From the NCBI GenBank assembly GCA_017428285.1, contig JAFRRE010000037.1:1-52393 (forward strand): DNA of 52,393 bases, written 5' to 3'. The position numbers were made by a program, and so were the translations under genes. Below the pieces are notes generated by a model. The model was not told where the DNA came from. It ran no database searches and saw only the letters and a program-made list of their open reading frames with translations. Origin of the DNA: Bacteroidales bacterium (GTDB lineage: Bacteria > Bacteroidota > Bacteroidia > Bacteroidales > F082). Shown here in pieces: positions 1 through 8,643 of the stretch. Numbering within the stretch: the first letter of the stretch is position 1; each line of letters begins with the position of its first letter.

Positions 1-3000
1 CCCATGGCCACCTGAGCCACATAGACGTAGCCGTAGCTCTTGGCAATCATGCCGAGGTCTTTCTTGCGGACCTTCTTACCAGAGGCAGCAAACTTGGCGA
101 CAGCACCGGCAGGCGTAGCCTTCGAGCTTTGACCACCCGTGTTCGAGTAAACCTCGGTGTCGAGGACGAGGACGTTGACGTCTTCGCCGCTGGCCAACAC
201 GTGGTCGAGGCCGCCGAAGCCGATGTCGTAAGCCCAACCGTCACCACCGAAGATCCACTGGCTCTTCTTGACCAGATGGTCTTTGAGGTCGATGATTTGC
301 TTGCAGTAGTCGCAGCCGCACTTCTCGCACTCGGCGATGATACGCGGAGCCAATTCAGCGGTCTTCACGCCGTCCTCGCGGTTGTCGATCCACTCTTGGA
401 AGATGGCCTTCAGCTCGTCGCTGCAGCACTTGCAGTTGGCGATGGCTTCCTTCATGATGCGTTCGACGCGGTCGCGCATCTTGCGGGTAGCGGTGGCCAT
501 ACCGAGACCGAACTCGGCATTGTCCTCAAACAGGGAGTTGGCCCATGCCACACCCTTGCCCGTGCGGTTGTTCTTGCAGTAAGGCGTCGCGGGAGCAGAA
601 CCACCATAGATGGACGAGCAACCCGTGGCGTTGGCGACGAGCATGCGCTCACCGAACAGCTGGGTAATGGTCTTGATGTAAGGCGTCTCACCGCAACCGG
701 CGCAAGCACCCGAGAACTCGAACAGCGGCTGTGCGAACTGGCTGTTCTTCACGTTGGCGTACTTGTCGATGAGTTCGTCCTTGTAGGTGACCTTCTTCTG
801 ACCGTACTCCCAATTCTTGGCCTCGTCGAGTTGGCTCTCGAACGGTTTCATCACTAAGGCTTTCTCCTTGGCGGGGCACACGTCGGCGCAGTTGCCGCAA
901 CCAGTGCAGTCCATGACGGAGACCTGCATTCTGAAATGCATACCAGCCATTTCCTTCGGCATCTTCATGTCGATGGCAACCATGCCCTTCGGAGCCTTCT
1001 TCAGCTCGGCGTCGGTCATGACGACAGGACGGATGGCGGCGTGCGGGCACACCAGCGAGCACTGGTTGCACTGGATGCAGTTCTTGGAGTTCCACTCGGG
1101 AACGACAGTGGCGACGCCACGCTTCTCATAGGCGGTGGTGCCAGCCGGGAAGGTACCGTCGACGATGTCCTTGAAGGCGCTCACGGGCAGGTCGTTGCCG
1201 CACTGGGCGACCATTGGGCGCATCACCTTATTAATAAATTCGGGATCGGCATCATTGTGCTCGAAGACGAAGTCGGTGGTGCAGTCGAGCTTGGCCCACT
1301 CGGCGGGGATGTCGACCTTGGTGATCTCGCCACCGCGGTCAACGGCAGCATAGTTCATGTTGACGATGTCCTCACCCTTCTTGCCGTAGCTCTTCACGAT
1401 GAACTTCTTCATCTGCTCGACGGCGAGGTCGTAAGGAATGACGCCCGAAATCTTGAAGAAAGCGCTCTGGAGGATGGTGTTGGTGCGGTTGCCCAGACCG
1501 ATCTCGGCGGCGATCTTCGTGGCGTCGATGATATACATATTAATATTGTTGAGGGCCAGGTACTTCTTCACGAAGTCGGGAAGATGCTTCTTGGTCTCAG
1601 CCACGCTCCAAGGCGAGTTGTAGAGGAACGTGCCGTTCTTCTTCAAGCCACGGAGGCAGTCGTATTTCTTCAGGTAGCTCGGGACGTGGACAGCCACGAA
1701 GTCGGGCGTACCGACGAGATAAGGAGCCAGGATGGGCTGGTCGCCGAAACGCAGGTGCGAGCAGGTGTAGCCGCCGGACTTCTTGGAGTCGTAGTCGAAG
1801 TAAGCTTGGCTGTACTTGTTGGTGTTGTCGCCGATGATCTTGATGGAGTTCTTGTTGGCACCCACGGTACCGTCAGCGCCGAGGCCGTAGAACTTGGCTT
1901 CGAACGTGCCCTTCGGCAGGATGGAGATTTCCTTACCGACCTTGAGCGAACGACGGGTGACGTCGTCCTTGATACCCACGGTGAACTGGTTCATCGGTTT
2001 CTCAGCAGCGAGGTTCTTGTAGACGGCAAGCACCTGAGCCGGCGTGGTGTCCTTTGAAGACAAACCATAGCGGCCGCCGATAATCATAGGCTGCTTCTTG
2101 ACATCCTTGAAGGCTTCGACAACGTCGAGGTAGAGCGGGTCGCCATTGGCGCCGGGTTCCTTGGTGCGGTCGAGGACGCAGATGCGCTTCACGGTCTTCG
2201 GCATGACGTCCATGAGATACTTCACGCTGAAGGGACGATAGAGGTGCACGGTGATGAGGCCGAGCTTCTTGCCAGCCTTGTTCTCCTTGTCGATAACGGT
2301 CTTGATGACATCGTTGATGGAGCCCATGGCGATGATGATATCGGTGGCATCGGGAGCGCCGTAGTAAACGAACGGAGCATATTGACGACCAGTGATGCGG
2401 CTCATCTGCTTCATATACTTGGCCACGATGTCGGGCAGAGCGTCGTAGTACTTGTTCTGCAGTTCGCGGGTCTGGAAGTAGATGTCAGGGTTTTGGGCGG
2501 TACCACGGGTTACCGGGTGCTCAGGATTGAGGGCGCGTTCGCGGTATTCCTTGAGGGCCTTCTGGTTGACGAGCTTACGGAGTTTCTCCATGTCGGCAGC
2601 CTCGACCTTCTGGATTTCGTGAGAGGTGCGGAAGCCGTCGAAGAAGTGCACAAACGGCACGCGGCCTTCGATGGCGGCGAGGTGTGCCACAGGGGCGAGG
2701 TCCATGATCTCCTGGACGCTGCTGGTGGCCAGCATGGCGAAGCCCGTCTGACGGCAGGCCATCACGTCGGCATGGTCGCCGAAGATGGACAGGGCCTGGG
2801 CGGCGAGGGCGCGGGCCGAGACGTGGAACACGCCAGGAAGGAGCTCACCGGCGATTTTGTACATATTGGGGATCATCAGCAAGAGACCTTGCGAGGCGGT
2901 GTAGGTTGTGGTGAGGGCACCGGCCTGCAGCGAGCCGTGGACGGCACCGGCGGCACCGGCTTCGGACTGCATCTCAACAACCTTGACGGTCTCGCCAAAG

Positions 3001-3155
3001 ATGTTCTTCTGACCTTTAGCGGCCCATTCATCGATATACTCGGCCATCGGCGACGACGGAGTGATAGGATAAATGGCGGCCACTTCACTGAACATGTAGG
3101 CAACATGGGCCGCAGCCTGGTTACCATCACATGTCAAAAATTTCTTTTCTGCCAT
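1..3155 (-). CDS. nifJ: Pyruvate:ferredoxin (flavodoxin) oxidoreductase, 3' end cut by window edge
   Basis: Single-chain PFOR, which oxidatively decarboxylates pyruvate to acetyl-CoA and CO2 while reducing ferredoxin; a cytoplasmic enzyme of anaerobic metabolism. Reading the minus strand from the ATG at 3155 gives about 1,051 residues without a stop, so the last 100 or so residues of the usual near-1,200-residue protein lie outside the window. The N-terminus MAEKKFLTCDGNQAAAHVAY leads into the pyruvate-binding domain (AIYPITPSSPMAEY). Two ferredoxin-type clusters are readable, CIQCNQCSLVCP and CTGCGNCADVCP. Cysteines of the TPP domain (GACAGCGETPY, ATGCSS) follow, then the TPP/Mg region GGDGWAYDIGFGG and DTEVYSNTGGQSSKATP. 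The rhuM-like gene ends 40 bases upstream and I see no clear -7 box in that gap, so readthrough from upstream or a promoter inside the neighbour is possible. Confidence 0.96.
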   Translation of the reverse strand, partial: MAEKKFLTCDGNQAAAHVAYMFSEVAAIYPITPSSPMAEYIDEWAAKGQKNIFGETVKVVEMQSEAGAAGAVHGSLQAGALTTTYTASQGLLLMIPNMYKIAGELLPGVFHVSARALAAQALSIFGDHADVMACRQTGFAMLATSSVQEIMDLAPVAHLAAIEGRVPFVHFFDGFRTSHEIQKVEAADMEKLRKLVNQKALKEYRERALNPEHPVTRGTAQNPDIYFQTRELQNKYYDALPDIVAKYMKQMSRITGRQYAPFVYYGAPDATDIIIAMGSINDVIKTVIDKENKAGKKLGLITVHLYRPFSVKYLMDVMPKTVKRICVLDRTKEPGANGDPLYLDVVEAFKDVKKQPMIIGGRYGLSSKDTTPAQVLAVYKNLAAEKPMNQFTVGIKDDVTRRSLKVGKEISILPKGTFEAKFYGLGADGTVGANKNSIKIIGDNTNKYSQAYFDYDSKKSGGYTCSHLRFGDQPILAPYLVGTPDFVAVHVPSYLKKYDCLRGLKKNGTFLYNSPWSVAETKKHLPDFVKKYLALNNINMYIIDATKIAAEIGLGNRTNTILQSAFFKISGVIPYDLAVEQMKKFIVKSYGKKGEDIVNMNYAAVDRGGEITKVDIPAEWAKLDCTTDFVFEHNDADPEFINKVMRPMVAQCGNDLPVSAFKDIVDGTFPAGTTAYEKRGVATVVPEWNSKNCIQCNQCSLVCPHAAIRPVVMTDAELKKAPKGMVAIDMKMPKEMAGMHFRMQVSVMDCTGCGNCADVCPAKEKALVMKPFESQLDEAKNWEYGQKKVTYKDELIDKYANVKNSQFAQPLFEFSGACAGCGETPYIKTITQLFGERMLVANATGCSSIYGGSAPATPYCKNNRTGKGVAWANSLFEDNAEFGLGMATATRKMRDRVERIMKEAIANCKCCSDELKAIFQEWIDNREDGVKTAELAPRIIAECEKCGCDYCKQIIDLKDHLVKKSQWIFGGDGWAYDIGFGGLDHVLASGEDVNVLVLDTEVYSNTGGQSSKATPAGAVAKFAASGKKVRKKDLGMIAKSYGYVYVAQVAM

Positions 3156-3195
3156 AATACTTTTTTAAATGTTTATGAATTAGTTAAATATTAGT

Positions 3196-4095
3196 TTATT
3201 GAAATAGTATTTTCGAAGGTATCTCCATCTTGGAAAAAGCAAACAGCTTCTTTCCAAGGTCTTTCATAGATGCTCCAAGATGGTAAACGTCTTCATCAAT
3301 GATGAGGAAACGGTCATGGTATCTGTCCGACTCTTGAATATCAATCGGCAGATACTGCTTGTTGTGTTTATCAAGGTCAAGTTTAAGTGGGTCGGAAATG
3401 CTTCGTGTGATGATTTTTGCAGTTACGCCATCATTACGTTTAGCTAACATCAGCAAAACCGACTCGTCAATATAGTTGTCGATTAGCGTGATGCTCTTCT
3501 TGGCCGACTTAATCAAATCCGTTGCAAAGACATATGCATCGAAAATCTGCCCATTGTAGAACACACCCTCTTTTGGAGGCAACGATGTGCGCACAAAGAA
3601 ATCAACCTTGTCCTGCAACTCGTGTATTTGCTCCGCATGCTCCTGCAATTGATGGTCGATGCGCCGTTCCATATACACCAGATGCTGGTTGATGCTATAA
3701 CCCCGCAGCAAATATTCTTTGAGAACACGGCTGGCCCACTGACGGAACTGCACACCACGAATGGAGTTAACTCTATACCCGATACTGATAATCATATCAA
3801 GGTTGTAAAATGTCACCTCGTGAGTTTGAGTCTTACCTTGCAAAGCACCGTGTTTAGTGGTTGTTGCATTTTTTGCAACTACCATGTCTTGGCTCAGCTC
3901 TCCACATTCAAAGATGTTTCTGATGTGACGCGAAATGGTTGACTTATTGCGCTGGAAAAGTTCTGCCATTTGGTCTAATGTCAACCACACAGTCTCATTA
4001 GCCAACTGTACCTCTAGTTGAACTATACCATCGTTACTTTTATAGACAACAATGGATTCATCAGATGGTTGATATATTGTCAAATCGCTATTCAT
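3196..4095 (-). CDS. RhuM-family protein with C-terminal PLD-like domain
   Basis: About 299 residues from ATG 4095; a GTG at 4110 would add five residues. The N-terminal half has the layout of the RhuM (virulence protein) family found on mobile and genomic islands: an HTH-like segment (TLDQMAELFQRNKSTISRHI, about 40-60), then TFYNLDMIISIGYRVNS and FRQWASRVLKEYL. A predicted coiled coil (about 140-165) links it to a C-terminal domain with YHDRFLIID near residue 260, which resembles half of a phospholipase D HKD motif. The molecular function of the family is not established; DNA binding plus a nuclease-like domain is inference. A good -7 box (TAATTTTG, minus strand, 4157-4164) gives it its own promoter. 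It sits between that promoter and the PFOR gene, which suggests insertion of an accessory gene beside a housekeeping gene. Confidence 0.75.
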   Translation of the reverse strand: MNSDLTIYQPSDESIVVYKSNDGIVQLEVQLANETVWLTLDQMAELFQRNKSTISRHIRNIFECGELSQDMVVAKNATTTKHGALQGKTQTHEVTFYNLDMIISIGYRVNSIRGVQFRQWASRVLKEYLLRGYSINQHLVYMERRIDHQLQEHAEQIHELQDKVDFFVRTSLPPKEGVFYNGQIFDAYVFATDLIKSAKKSITLIDNYIDESVLLMLAKRNDGVTAKIITRSISDPLKLDLDKHNKQYLPIDIQESDRYHDRFLIIDEDVYHLGASMKDLGKKLFAFSKMEIPSKILFQ

Positions 4096-4156
4096 TGTGT
4101 TTTTCAGCACTTTGCAGAAACAAATAAAGCATTGCGCTTGTCAACAAATAAGGCCG

Positions 4157-4164
4157 CAAAATTA
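4157..4164 (-). promoter_or_regulatory. Bacteroidota -7 box for the rhuM-like gene
   Basis: Minus strand reads TAATTTTG followed by CGG, matching the Bacteroidota -7 consensus TAnnTTTG. It lies about 60 bases before the ATG at 4095. Confidence 0.6.
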
Positions 4165-4252
4165 GGCATTCCCCATCAAATAAACAACTACATATCAAAG
4201 AATTATTTTTCACAAAAAACAACATTTTTTTAGAGGCTATTGAAATTATTTG

Positions 4253-4260
4253 TACTTTTG
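4253..4260 (+). promoter_or_regulatory. Bacteroidota -7 box for the 4312 lipoprotein gene
   Basis: TACTTTTG followed by CGC, matching TAnnTTTG, 51 bases before the ATG at 4312. It is divergent from the rhuM promoter about 90 bases away. Confidence 0.65.
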
Positions 4261-4311
4261 CGCGCTCAAAAACAGAAAACAACATTAAACAACATTTAAA
4301 ACTCACTAAAA

Positions 4312-4809
4312 ATGAAGAAATTAGTTCTTACACTCGGACTGGCCTGCCTCTTCATGGTGGCCTGCAACAACACTCCCAAGGAACCCGTCCAGCCTGCTGA
4401 ACCCGTTCAAGAAGAGAAGACCGAAGTCGTTGAAGAAAAGCACGATTGCCCCATGCACGCTCTGAAAGAAGAGTATGCCAAGTGGGACGAGATGACCGAT
4501 GAGGCCAAGGCAGAGCTGAACAACAAGGCCTGCGCCGTCTTTGCTGAAATGGATGCCAAGATGGAAGAGATGAAAGCCGCCGGTGAAGGTTGCGCCAAAG
4601 AGATGGCCGAAATGACCGAAGAAGCCAAGGCTGAGTGCGAAAAGAAGTGCGCTGAGATGAAAGAAGCTTGGGCCAACTTCGCCAACATGACCGTTGACGA
4701 GCAGAAGGACCTCGTCTTGAAGCGCCTCGAAGGCTGCGGCGGTGAAGAAAAGGGCTGCTGCAAGCACGATGCTCCTGCCGAGACTCCTGCTGAGACTCCT
4801 GCCGAGTAA
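4312..4809 (+). CDS. Small Cys/Met-rich acidic lipoprotein, function unknown
   Basis: 165 residues. The signal sequence ends in a lipobox (FMVAC, lipidated Cys18), so the mature protein should be anchored in the envelope. The rest is a Glu/Lys/Ala-rich helical stretch with regularly spaced Cys, Met and His (DCPMH, KKCAEMKEAW, EGCGGEEKGCCKHD), ending in repeats of the type APAETPAETPAE. The Cys/Met/His content would suit metal binding or redox sensing, but no family is recognised and this is inference. It is monocistronic: own -7 box upstream and a strong intrinsic terminator 22 bases after the stop. Confidence 0.85.
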   Translation: MKKLVLTLGLACLFMVACNNTPKEPVQPAEPVQEEKTEVVEEKHDCPMHALKEEYAKWDEMTDEAKAELNNKACAVFAEMDAKMEEMKAAGEGCAKEMAEMTEEAKAECEKKCAEMKEAWANFANMTVDEQKDLVLKRLEGCGGEEKGCCKHDAPAETPAETPAE

Positions 4810-4830
4810 TTGAGAAACTCTAATTCAATG

Positions 4831-4860
4831 AAAAAGAGGGCTGAAAAGTCCTCTTTTTTT
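4831..4860 (+). terminator. Intrinsic terminator
   Basis: Perfect 9-bp stem AAAAAGAGG (4831-4839) and CCTCTTTTT (4850-4858) around a 10-base loop, running into a T tract. It ends the 4312 gene. Confidence 0.85.
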
Positions 4861-4868
4861 GTATCTCG

Positions 4869-4932
4869 AACACGGATTTCGCGGATACTCACGGATACTA
4901 TAATTTCAGTGAAAATCCGTGGAATCCGTGTT
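4869..4932. repeat. ATCCGTG-type inverted repeat
   Basis: AACACGGATT (4869-4878) is the exact reverse complement of AATCCGTGTT (4923-4932), with further ACGGAT copies between. The arrangement looks like a small dispersed intergenic element. It lies just upstream of the -7 box of the 4952 gene. Confidence 0.55.
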
Positions 4933-4938
4933 TTTTTA

Positions 4939-4946
4939 TAATTTTG
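4939..4946 (+). promoter_or_regulatory. -7 box placed 6 bases from an ATG
   Basis: TAATTTTG followed by CAGCG and then ATG at 4952. In Bacteroidota the start point falls a few bases after this box, so the transcript would be leaderless or nearly so. This supports ATG 4952 over upstream starts. Confidence 0.6.
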
Positions 4947-4951
4947 CAGCG

Positions 4952-6646
4952 ATGAAAACCCATCAATGCATATTGGTTTGTCTTCTTGCCGTGATGCTAT
5001 GTGCTTGCGACACCACCACGCGCGAGGCGCGGCGCATGGTGAAGCGTGCCGAGCTGTTGGCCGACACCCTGCCCGACAGCACCGTGCGCTTGATTGACAG
5101 CGTGCTACGCATGCCCGCGAGCCTCAGCGAGCGGGAGCGCATGGACATGGCCTTGCTGCAGGCCGAGGCCTTGTTTGGTGACCATGGACAAGAGATCTCG
5201 CCCGTGATGGACGACGATTTCTTCGACGAGCACGCCAACCACTCCACCAGCCCCGAATTGGAACGTGCCGCAGCCTATTATGCTGGGAAAAAGCAAAACG
5301 CCAAGGCCGCCCATGCGGCGCTATACAGCGGCTTCGTACAGCAGCACTACAACGAGAAGGAATCCGCCATGAAATCATTTAAGGATGCCGAGCTTTATGG
5401 TGAAATGTCAAAGGATAGTCTCATCGTGGCGAGGACACATTGTCTAATGGGGAAAATGATGTATGAAGATTACGCAGATAGTGTAGCCATATCTTTGTTC
5501 AAATCTGCTGATAGAAAATTGGGCAGTCGTTTTGCTGAAAGAGCTATGGTACAAAGTATGATGTCCGTATGCTTTATTGTCCACGGTGATTTTGAGAACG
5601 CGGAAAACAGCCTAAACCGAAGCATGGTGTTTGCAGAACAAAGTTGTACTGATAAAGTGCTGCACAAAGTATTGAATAACTACGCCGTGCTTTATCGTTT
5701 GCAAGGAAAATACAATCAAGCAATAGAATGTCTAAGACAAATTGGCAAAGAACCCAAATTGACAGAAAGTGAAGAAGCTATACTTTATCTTAATTTTGGC
5801 AATTCGTTTGCATCTTCTGGAGAAATAGATTCTGCTACAATTTATTACCAGCATTTGGAAGATATCCTGCATAATATTAATGTGAAAGATGAGAGCAGAA
5901 TTTCGGCCTATGGCGCTCTTTCACAATTTGCCAAAAGTCTAGGTAACGATTCCTTGGCTCTGCAATACCGTGAAAAACACGAGAAATTAATGTATGAGGT
6001 GATGCAGCGACGACAAGAACAAAGTTTCTATCGCATCCAAAAACAGTACGACTATGAAAACCTTCAAAATGCATTGAACAAAAAGATTATTCTAAGACAT
6101 AGAATCATTTTGATTATCAGCCTATTGTTGCTTGTAGCAACCATCATTATTTTAGTTTTGCAATTGAGGCAAAAGCAAATGAAAGAAGCGGAAGCGGAAA
6201 TGAAAAGGCAAATTGACAATTTGAAAAACGACTTACAGGAATCTATCAAGACTTCCTATTTGGAACAAGAACTTTCTTCGCGTCTTCGTTTGACTGTTGC
6301 TGCCTATCGCGCTCAAAAAAAAGCCTATGATCCTAATAAAGAATGGAGTTCTGTTGTATTTAAACTGATGAATGGAAAGGTAAAGCTTTTTGATGCTGTA
6401 TTGGAGGAAATGGAAAAAGTGTATCCTGACATCTATACCGTTTTGCGGCAGAAATATCCCGAACTGAATGAAACGGAAACCAAAGTTTGCCTGTTGTCTT
6501 CCTCAGACCTCTCAAATACGGAAATAGCTGAAATATTGGGAATGAGTAAATATACCATTGACAAAAATCGAAGCAAACTACGCGATAAACTGAACTTGAA
6601 GCCTGAAAAAATGAAGGAGCAGCTACACAAAGCTATCTCCCATTGA
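4952..6646 (+). CDS. Membrane TPR protein with C-terminal LuxR-like HTH (predicted regulator)
   Basis: 564 residues from ATG 4952. The N-terminus has a hydrophobic segment with a lipobox-like LCAC (Cys19). About 350 residues of helical TPR-like repeats follow, then a strong transmembrane segment (about 378-405, rich in Ile/Leu), a coiled coil, and a C-terminal HTH near residues 519-548 (LSNTEIAEILGMSKYTID), preceded by LNETETKVCLLSSSD as in GerE/LuxR-type domains. This is the layout of Bacteroidota TPR regulators with a periplasmic sensor region and a cytoplasmic DNA-binding domain. Targets are unknown. It sits at the head of a cluster of secreted proteins, which makes control of envelope or secretion genes a reasonable guess. 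The first third is GC-rich with optimal codons, the rest AT-richer. Confidence 0.8.
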   Translation: MKTHQCILVCLLAVMLCACDTTTREARRMVKRAELLADTLPDSTVRLIDSVLRMPASLSERERMDMALLQAEALFGDHGQEISPVMDDDFFDEHANHSTSPELERAAAYYAGKKQNAKAAHAALYSGFVQQHYNEKESAMKSFKDAELYGEMSKDSLIVARTHCLMGKMMYEDYADSVAISLFKSADRKLGSRFAERAMVQSMMSVCFIVHGDFENAENSLNRSMVFAEQSCTDKVLHKVLNNYAVLYRLQGKYNQAIECLRQIGKEPKLTESEEAILYLNFGNSFASSGEIDSATIYYQHLEDILHNINVKDESRISAYGALSQFAKSLGNDSLALQYREKHEKLMYEVMQRRQEQSFYRIQKQYDYENLQNALNKKIILRHRIILIISLLLLVATIIILVLQLRQKQMKEAEAEMKRQIDNLKNDLQESIKTSYLEQELSSRLRLTVAAYRAQKKAYDPNKEWSSVVFKLMNGKVKLFDAVLEEMEKVYPDIYTVLRQKYPELNETETKVCLLSSSDLSNTEIAEILGMSKYTIDKNRSKLRDKLNLKPEKMKEQLHKAISH

Positions 6647-6908
6647 TCATTTTTTCTTCATTTGAGCTTTCAAAACTATTTTTTTTTGTCATTTGTAGCA
6701 TCTCTTATTTGTACCCTGACTAAAAAACAATTGTACCGTTGGTTATTGTTTTTATTGTGTATCAACAATTTGCATTATCCAATGCAAGAAAAAATTGTAC
6801 ATAACAAAAACATCGTTGTATCTTGATTGACAATTGGATTTATCACTGTAGCTTAGCACCGTGAAACGTTTCAGTAAAAAATTGTTAAACCATCAAAAAA
6901 CAACTACA
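6647..6908. other. Non-coding stretch, 262 bases
   Basis: AT-rich sequence between the TPR regulator and the DUF3244-like gene. I see no RNA gene, no convincing hairpin and no perfect TAnnTTTG box. The nearest is TATCTTGA around 6819-6826, about 85 bases before the ATG. Confidence 0.4.
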
Positions 6909-7316
6909 ATGAAGAAAAATGCATTTATCCTTGCTGGCCTTTGCGCTTTAAGTATTTTCACTTGGCAAGCCCAAGCTACAAATGTCGAACGCTCTTTCAT
7001 TATTAAAATGGAAGACAATGTTCCAACTGGATACGAAATAATTGATTTGCGAGGCTCATTGATGATGGGGGTTAATCCCAATTCAATCAACGCAGGTGCC
7101 AATGACGATGCCGTCTACATCGGCTTCAACCAAAGCTTCGGCAATGTGAACATCTCCATCTACAATGGTATGGGTGGCCTTGTCTACAATACCGTGGTAA
7201 ACACCGATGTGCAACAGGTTTTCATCATTCCATTCTCAGGTGTTGCCAGTGGCAGCTACATTGTCGAACTCAACAGTGCCAACGGCTACGCCGAAGGCGA
7301 ATTCGACAAAGATTAA
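6909..7316 (+). CDS. Small secreted DUF3244-like protein
   Basis: 135 residues from ATG 6909; an upstream in-frame ATG at 6861 would put 16 polar residues before the signal peptide, so the internal start is preferred. Signal peptide MKKNAFILAGLCALSIFTWQ, with likely cleavage after QAQA. The mature part is a small beta-sandwich-like domain: IGFNQSFGNVNISIYN, GLVYNTVVNTD, then IPFSGVASGSYIVELNSANG. This pattern is seen in DUF3244 and related Por-tail-like domains of Bacteroidota. Function unknown. The last codons and the 3' flank recur downstream of the 13087 stop (see repeats), so this locus has been duplicated in part. Confidence 0.75.
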   Translation: MKKNAFILAGLCALSIFTWQAQATNVERSFIIKMEDNVPTGYEIIDLRGSLMMGVNPNSINAGANDDAVYIGFNQSFGNVNISIYNGMGGLVYNTVVNTDVQQVFIIPFSGVASGSYIVELNSANGYAEGEFDKD

Positions 7317-7361
7317 TCTTCAATTCACCTAATTATTAAGTAACCGTTCAAAATCTCACTA
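7302..7361. repeat. 60-base duplicated segment, copy 1
   Basis: Covers the last codons of the DUF3244-like gene, its stop and about 45 bases of 3' flank. It matches 13106-13166 except for one extra A in the second copy. Confidence 0.9.
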
Positions 7362-7377
7362 CATTAATATGGGTATA

Positions 7378-7512
7378 CCTAACATAGTCCTTAACCGTCA
7401 TTGCTGGCTTGACCCGCAATCCCAAGTGCGTGAAAGACAGTCTTCGCGCTTTGGAGATGGCGGATAGTTTGCGGATCAGGTCCGCAACGCCATGACGGTA
7501 AAAAGTGTTAGG
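7378..7512. repeat. MITE-like palindromic element with CCTAACA/TGTTAGG ends
   Basis: The ends are CCTAACA (7378-7384) and TGTTAGG (7506-7512). Inside, ACCGTCATTGC faces GCCATGACGGT, and the centre carries GACCCGCAATC and GCGGATCAGGTCCGC. No ORF. The long imperfect inverted-repeat layout fits a small non-autonomous or REP-like dispersed element. It fills most of the gap between 7317 and 7587. Confidence 0.6.
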
Positions 7513-7587
7513 TTCGTTTTATCCAGTTGATTGTATTTTATGTAAACTTATTTTTCTCATTTACTTAACAAATTAAATCCTACAACT

Positions 7588-8595
7588 ATGAAAAAATTAA
7601 ATTCATTTATTGCTATCTTCGCTGTGGCAATTATGGCCATTGTAGTGGCTGCTGTTTCTTGCAAAAAAGAGGCAGAAAACACCGTGTTCAACAGTAAAAA
7701 GAGCAACGCAAACGAAGTCTTTGACCTTAGAAAGATTGACGACATCAACGTCTATTTGAGTGACTTTCGAAAGAAGATGATTCAGAGCAAGAGCGATGAA
7801 ACCATGAATGTAGACCAAGCCGCATGGCATCTTGCCTGTTTGGCCAATGTTGACCTATGCAACGCCAATGTGGAATTCAACAATGTCCGCTTCGACACGG
7901 TAGAGATGCAAGTCAAGATTACTGAAGGTGTAATAGAAATGAGTGATCTACGATTGGCATACGAGCAGATGCTCATAGAAATCCAAAATGTTGAAGAGAC
8001 TTTAGGGCTCGACAACCAAAACCTACGTTTTGTCGATGTTTTTGTCTCTGAAAACGGCATAGCCAAGATTGTCTTGATGACCACATCCAACATCCTTTCA
8101 CGCGATTTGTATGACTATTATTGGTATTTTCCGGATACTTTCGGATACCTTGATTCTATATGTTATGTCCAATTCACATATTATCAATACCCGTGGACTA
8201 CAACAGCCAAGAGAGAACTGGAAAGAGTTATGAATGTTTTTGAAGGTAGGGAAACACCGTATGCTTCATCTTACATCCCAACTAGAACCATTAGTTTCGA
8301 CTTTCCTCAATGGTCAGATCCATACGGTTCACCTTTTGATCGAGACTCTAGATTATGTGCAGGAAAGTTTATTCTTTCTCAAGATGATATGTGTTATTGT
8401 CTTGACTCGTACCTAGGCTTAGGTGTCGATTATCTTGCCAATAATTATTATGTTGATAATGAATATCCCATATATTGGACAATAAAACCAATCGATACGG
8501 TGTTTCCAAATGATAATCTTCATTCATACTATCATAGGCTGAATGTTCGGTATGGGACACCTTACACAACAAGCCAACCTACGCCTCAAGACTAA
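7588..8595 (+). CDS. Lipoprotein of unknown function
   Basis: 335 residues. The hydrophobic N-terminus ends in a lipobox (AAVSC, Cys25), so it is predicted to be membrane-anchored. No family is recognised. The mature protein has an acidic N-terminal half (residues about 45-150, with alternating hydrophobic residues) and an aromatic-rich C-terminal half with many Tyr, Trp and Pro residues (YYWYFPDTFGY, YYQYPWTT, NNYYVDNEYPIYW). That composition is common in surface proteins of this phylum. There is no T9SS sorting domain at the C-terminus. It lies in a run of envelope and secreted genes, separated from the previous gene by the MITE-like element. Confidence 0.8.
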   Translation: MKKLNSFIAIFAVAIMAIVVAAVSCKKEAENTVFNSKKSNANEVFDLRKIDDINVYLSDFRKKMIQSKSDETMNVDQAAWHLACLANVDLCNANVEFNNVRFDTVEMQVKITEGVIEMSDLRLAYEQMLIEIQNVEETLGLDNQNLRFVDVFVSENGIAKIVLMTTSNILSRDLYDYYWYFPDTFGYLDSICYVQFTYYQYPWTTTAKRELERVMNVFEGRETPYASSYIPTRTISFDFPQWSDPYGSPFDRDSRLCAGKFILSQDDMCYCLDSYLGLGVDYLANNYYVDNEYPIYWTIKPIDTVFPNDNLHSYYHRLNVRYGTPYTTSQPTPQD

Positions 8596-8643
8596 AACAT
8601 TTAAGTAGATGGTAGATAAACATAATTAGTTACATATAAGACG

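Noticed and set aside
129..2057. Long plus-strand open frames opposite the PFOR gene (129-857, 936-2057, 2244-3194).
   Set aside because: They are antisense shadows of the PFOR coding sequence, with Val/Leu/Gly-biased translations. The minus-strand protein is unmistakable.
4088..4306. Small minus-strand frame of 72 codons between the rhuM-like and lipoprotein genes.
   Set aside because: It overlaps both divergent -7 boxes and has no ribosome-binding context or recognisable sequence.
4785..4809. Short tandem DNA repeat at the end of the 4312 gene as a CRISPR or VNTR element.
   Set aside because: It only encodes the AETP repeats of a lipoprotein tail; no spacers. No CRISPR array was found anywhere in the window.
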